From Actinomycetes bacterium (GTDB taxonomy: Bacteria; Actinomycetota; Acidimicrobiia; Acidimicrobiales; Microtrichaceae), in NCBI GenBank assembly GCA_023423215.1, contig JAFAFZ010000135.1, positions 1 through 14,260 on the forward strand: 14,260 nucleotides of DNA. The letters are read 5' to 3'. The notes beneath the pieces were generated by a model that was not told the origin of the DNA, did no database searches, and saw only the letters and a program-made list of their open reading frames with translations. The position numbers and the translations under genes were made by a program. Shown piece by piece: positions 13,316 through 14,260 of this stretch (the stretch's first letter is position 1; each line of letters starts with the position of its first letter).

Positions 13316-14260
13316 ATGCAGGGTCGAACGAAGGTCGTGGTCGCGTTGGTGCTGGTCACCTTGGCCGCGCTGGTCGGCGCCGCGTGCGCGCCGGTGACGA
13401 CGAACCCGCCAGCGGGCGTCACCGGCCCCTCGCCCGGGTGCGGCACCACGACGCAGGATCAGGTCACCGACGAGGCGCGCACGCTCTCGGTCGACGGCCG
13501 CTCCCGTCGCTACACCCTGACCGTGCCGCCGCAGCACACGTCGGGCACCACGACGCCGATCCCGCTCGTGCTCGACTTCCACGGTCTGATCGAAGGGTCG
13601 GTCGGCACCCACCCGTTCGCGACGCAGTTCAGCGAGCTCGCGAGGACCGAGGGCTTCGCCGTCGCCTTCCCGACCGGCGCGAACGACGGCTTCAACTGGG
13701 ACGTCGCGCTGGACGAGGCCAATCCCGACCTGCAGTTCATCGACGAGCTGGTGGCGGAGCTGGGGGACACGCTCTGCTTGGACCGCTCACGGGTGTACAT
13801 CACGGGGCTGTCGTTCGGCGCCTCGATGACGTCGATGCTGATGTGCATGCGGCCGAACACCTTCGCTGCAGCGGCACCGGTCGCTGGCATCCGCAACCCG
13901 TGCACCGCGACCGAGCGCAAGGTCCCGTTCGTGACGTTCCACGGCACCGCCGACTGGATCCTTCCGTACTCGCTCTTCGAGGGCGTGCCCCAGGAGATCG
14001 CGCGGAAGTACGGCTGCGTGGACACACCGGCAGCGACGTCGCTCGGTGTGGACCCCGGCACCGGGGGCGAGGTCACGCGCTTCACGTGGGACTGCACGGC
14101 GGTCGACTCGGCTGCCGAGTTCTACCGGATCGACAACGGCGGCCACTCCTGGCCGGGGAGCTGGTTCTTCGGCATCATCGGGTTCATCGTCGGGCCCACC
14201 ACCACGGAGCTCGACGCGACCGAGGTGATCTGGGAGTTCTTCGAGCGACACCAGCTGGAC
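13316..14260 (+). CDS. Secreted PHB-depolymerase/LpqC-type lipoprotein esterase, 3' partial
   Basis: Open frame of 315 residues running off the right edge. An N-terminal hydrophobic signal (residues 7-23) ends in VGAAC, a lipobox-like site with C24, so the protein is probably a surface lipoprotein. The alpha/beta-hydrolase belongs to the LpqC / polyhydroxybutyrate depolymerase-feruloyl esterase group (COG3509). Features are the LVLDFHG oxyanion strand, AFPTGANDGFNWD, nucleophile motif GLSFGAS (S166), HGTADWILPY with acid D213, and NGGHSWPGS with catalytic H277. The last visible residues (ATEVIWEFFERHQL) look like the usual final helix, so only a few residues are probably missing. Substrate may be a polyester, acetylated or feruloylated sugar, or other ester; sequence alone does not decide. 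The ATG is set by GGAG 6 bases upstream. Divergent from hen1, with no functional link evident. Confidence 0.88.
   Translation, partial: MQGRTKVVVALVLVTLAALVGAACAPVTTNPPAGVTGPSPGCGTTTQDQVTDEARTLSVDGRSRRYTLTVPPQHTSGTTTPIPLVLDFHGLIEGSVGTHPFATQFSELARTEGFAVAFPTGANDGFNWDVALDEANPDLQFIDELVAELGDTLCLDRSRVYITGLSFGASMTSMLMCMRPNTFAAAAPVAGIRNPCTATERKVPFVTFHGTADWILPYSLFEGVPQEIARKYGCVDTPAATSLGVDPGTGGEVTRFTWDCTAVDSAAEFYRIDNGGHSWPGSWFFGIIGFIVGPTTTELDATEVIWEFFERHQLD

Noticed and set aside
1..14260. tRNA, rRNA, CRISPR, riboswitch or insertion sequence
   Set aside because: No cloverleaf-like, repeat-spacer, terminal inverted repeat or transposase signal found by eye on either strand; gaps between genes are all below 200 bases.

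Overview
This is a 14.3 kb stretch of GC-rich bacterial DNA with densely packed genes, several GTG starts, Tat and lipobox export signals, and probable leaderless transcripts. Together these suggest a high-GC actinobacterium. An Acidimicrobiia-like relative is possible, but no ribosomal or other phylogenetic marker is present. No tRNA, rRNA, CRISPR array, insertion sequence or complete phage is visible, and no gap between genes exceeds about 200 bases.

Layout, left half. A large PAS(x4)-GGDEF-EAL cyclic-di-GMP protein enters from the left edge (to 2858). It is followed by a Tat-exported beta-propeller (NHL-like) lipoprotein (2957-3895), then a cluster of very small phage tail-collar (MdpB-like) domains. 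Three domain copies are spread over a gene interrupted by a +1 frameshift (3953-4544) and a 74-residue gene overlapping it by ATGA (4541-4765). On the minus strand are a DUF1697 protein (4805-5335) and an amidohydrolase (5394-6680). The amidohydrolase diverges from a small PlsC-like acyltransferase (6872-7456) across a perfect TetR-type inverted repeat. A lipoprotein of unknown function (7496-8296, minus) converges on the acyltransferase.

Layout, right half. The most notable locus is a three-gene minus-strand operon, transcribed from 13127 down to 8384: hen1 (3'-terminal RNA ribose 2'-O-methyltransferase), pnkp (RNA 5'-kinase / 2',3'-phosphatase / ligase) and an rlaP-type nucleotidyltransferase. 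The junctions overlap (ATGA and TGATG) and lack internal Shine-Dalgarno sequences, so the three proteins should be made together by coupled translation. All catalytic motifs I checked are intact. From work on Pnkp/Hen1 in other bacteria, this system heals, methylates and seals RNAs cut by ribotoxins. The nucleotidyltransferase adds a possible end-rebuilding step whose biochemistry is not settled. Divergent from hen1 is a secreted PHB-depolymerase/LpqC-type lipoprotein esterase (13316 to the right edge), complete in its catalytic triad but cut by the window end.

Terminator-like hairpins without T-tracts sit at both convergent junctions and after rlaP. Three genes (2957, 6872, hen1) have no Shine-Dalgarno but carry a TACCGT/TACGGT -10-like hexamer 6-9 bases before the start codon, which points to leaderless or near-leaderless transcripts.
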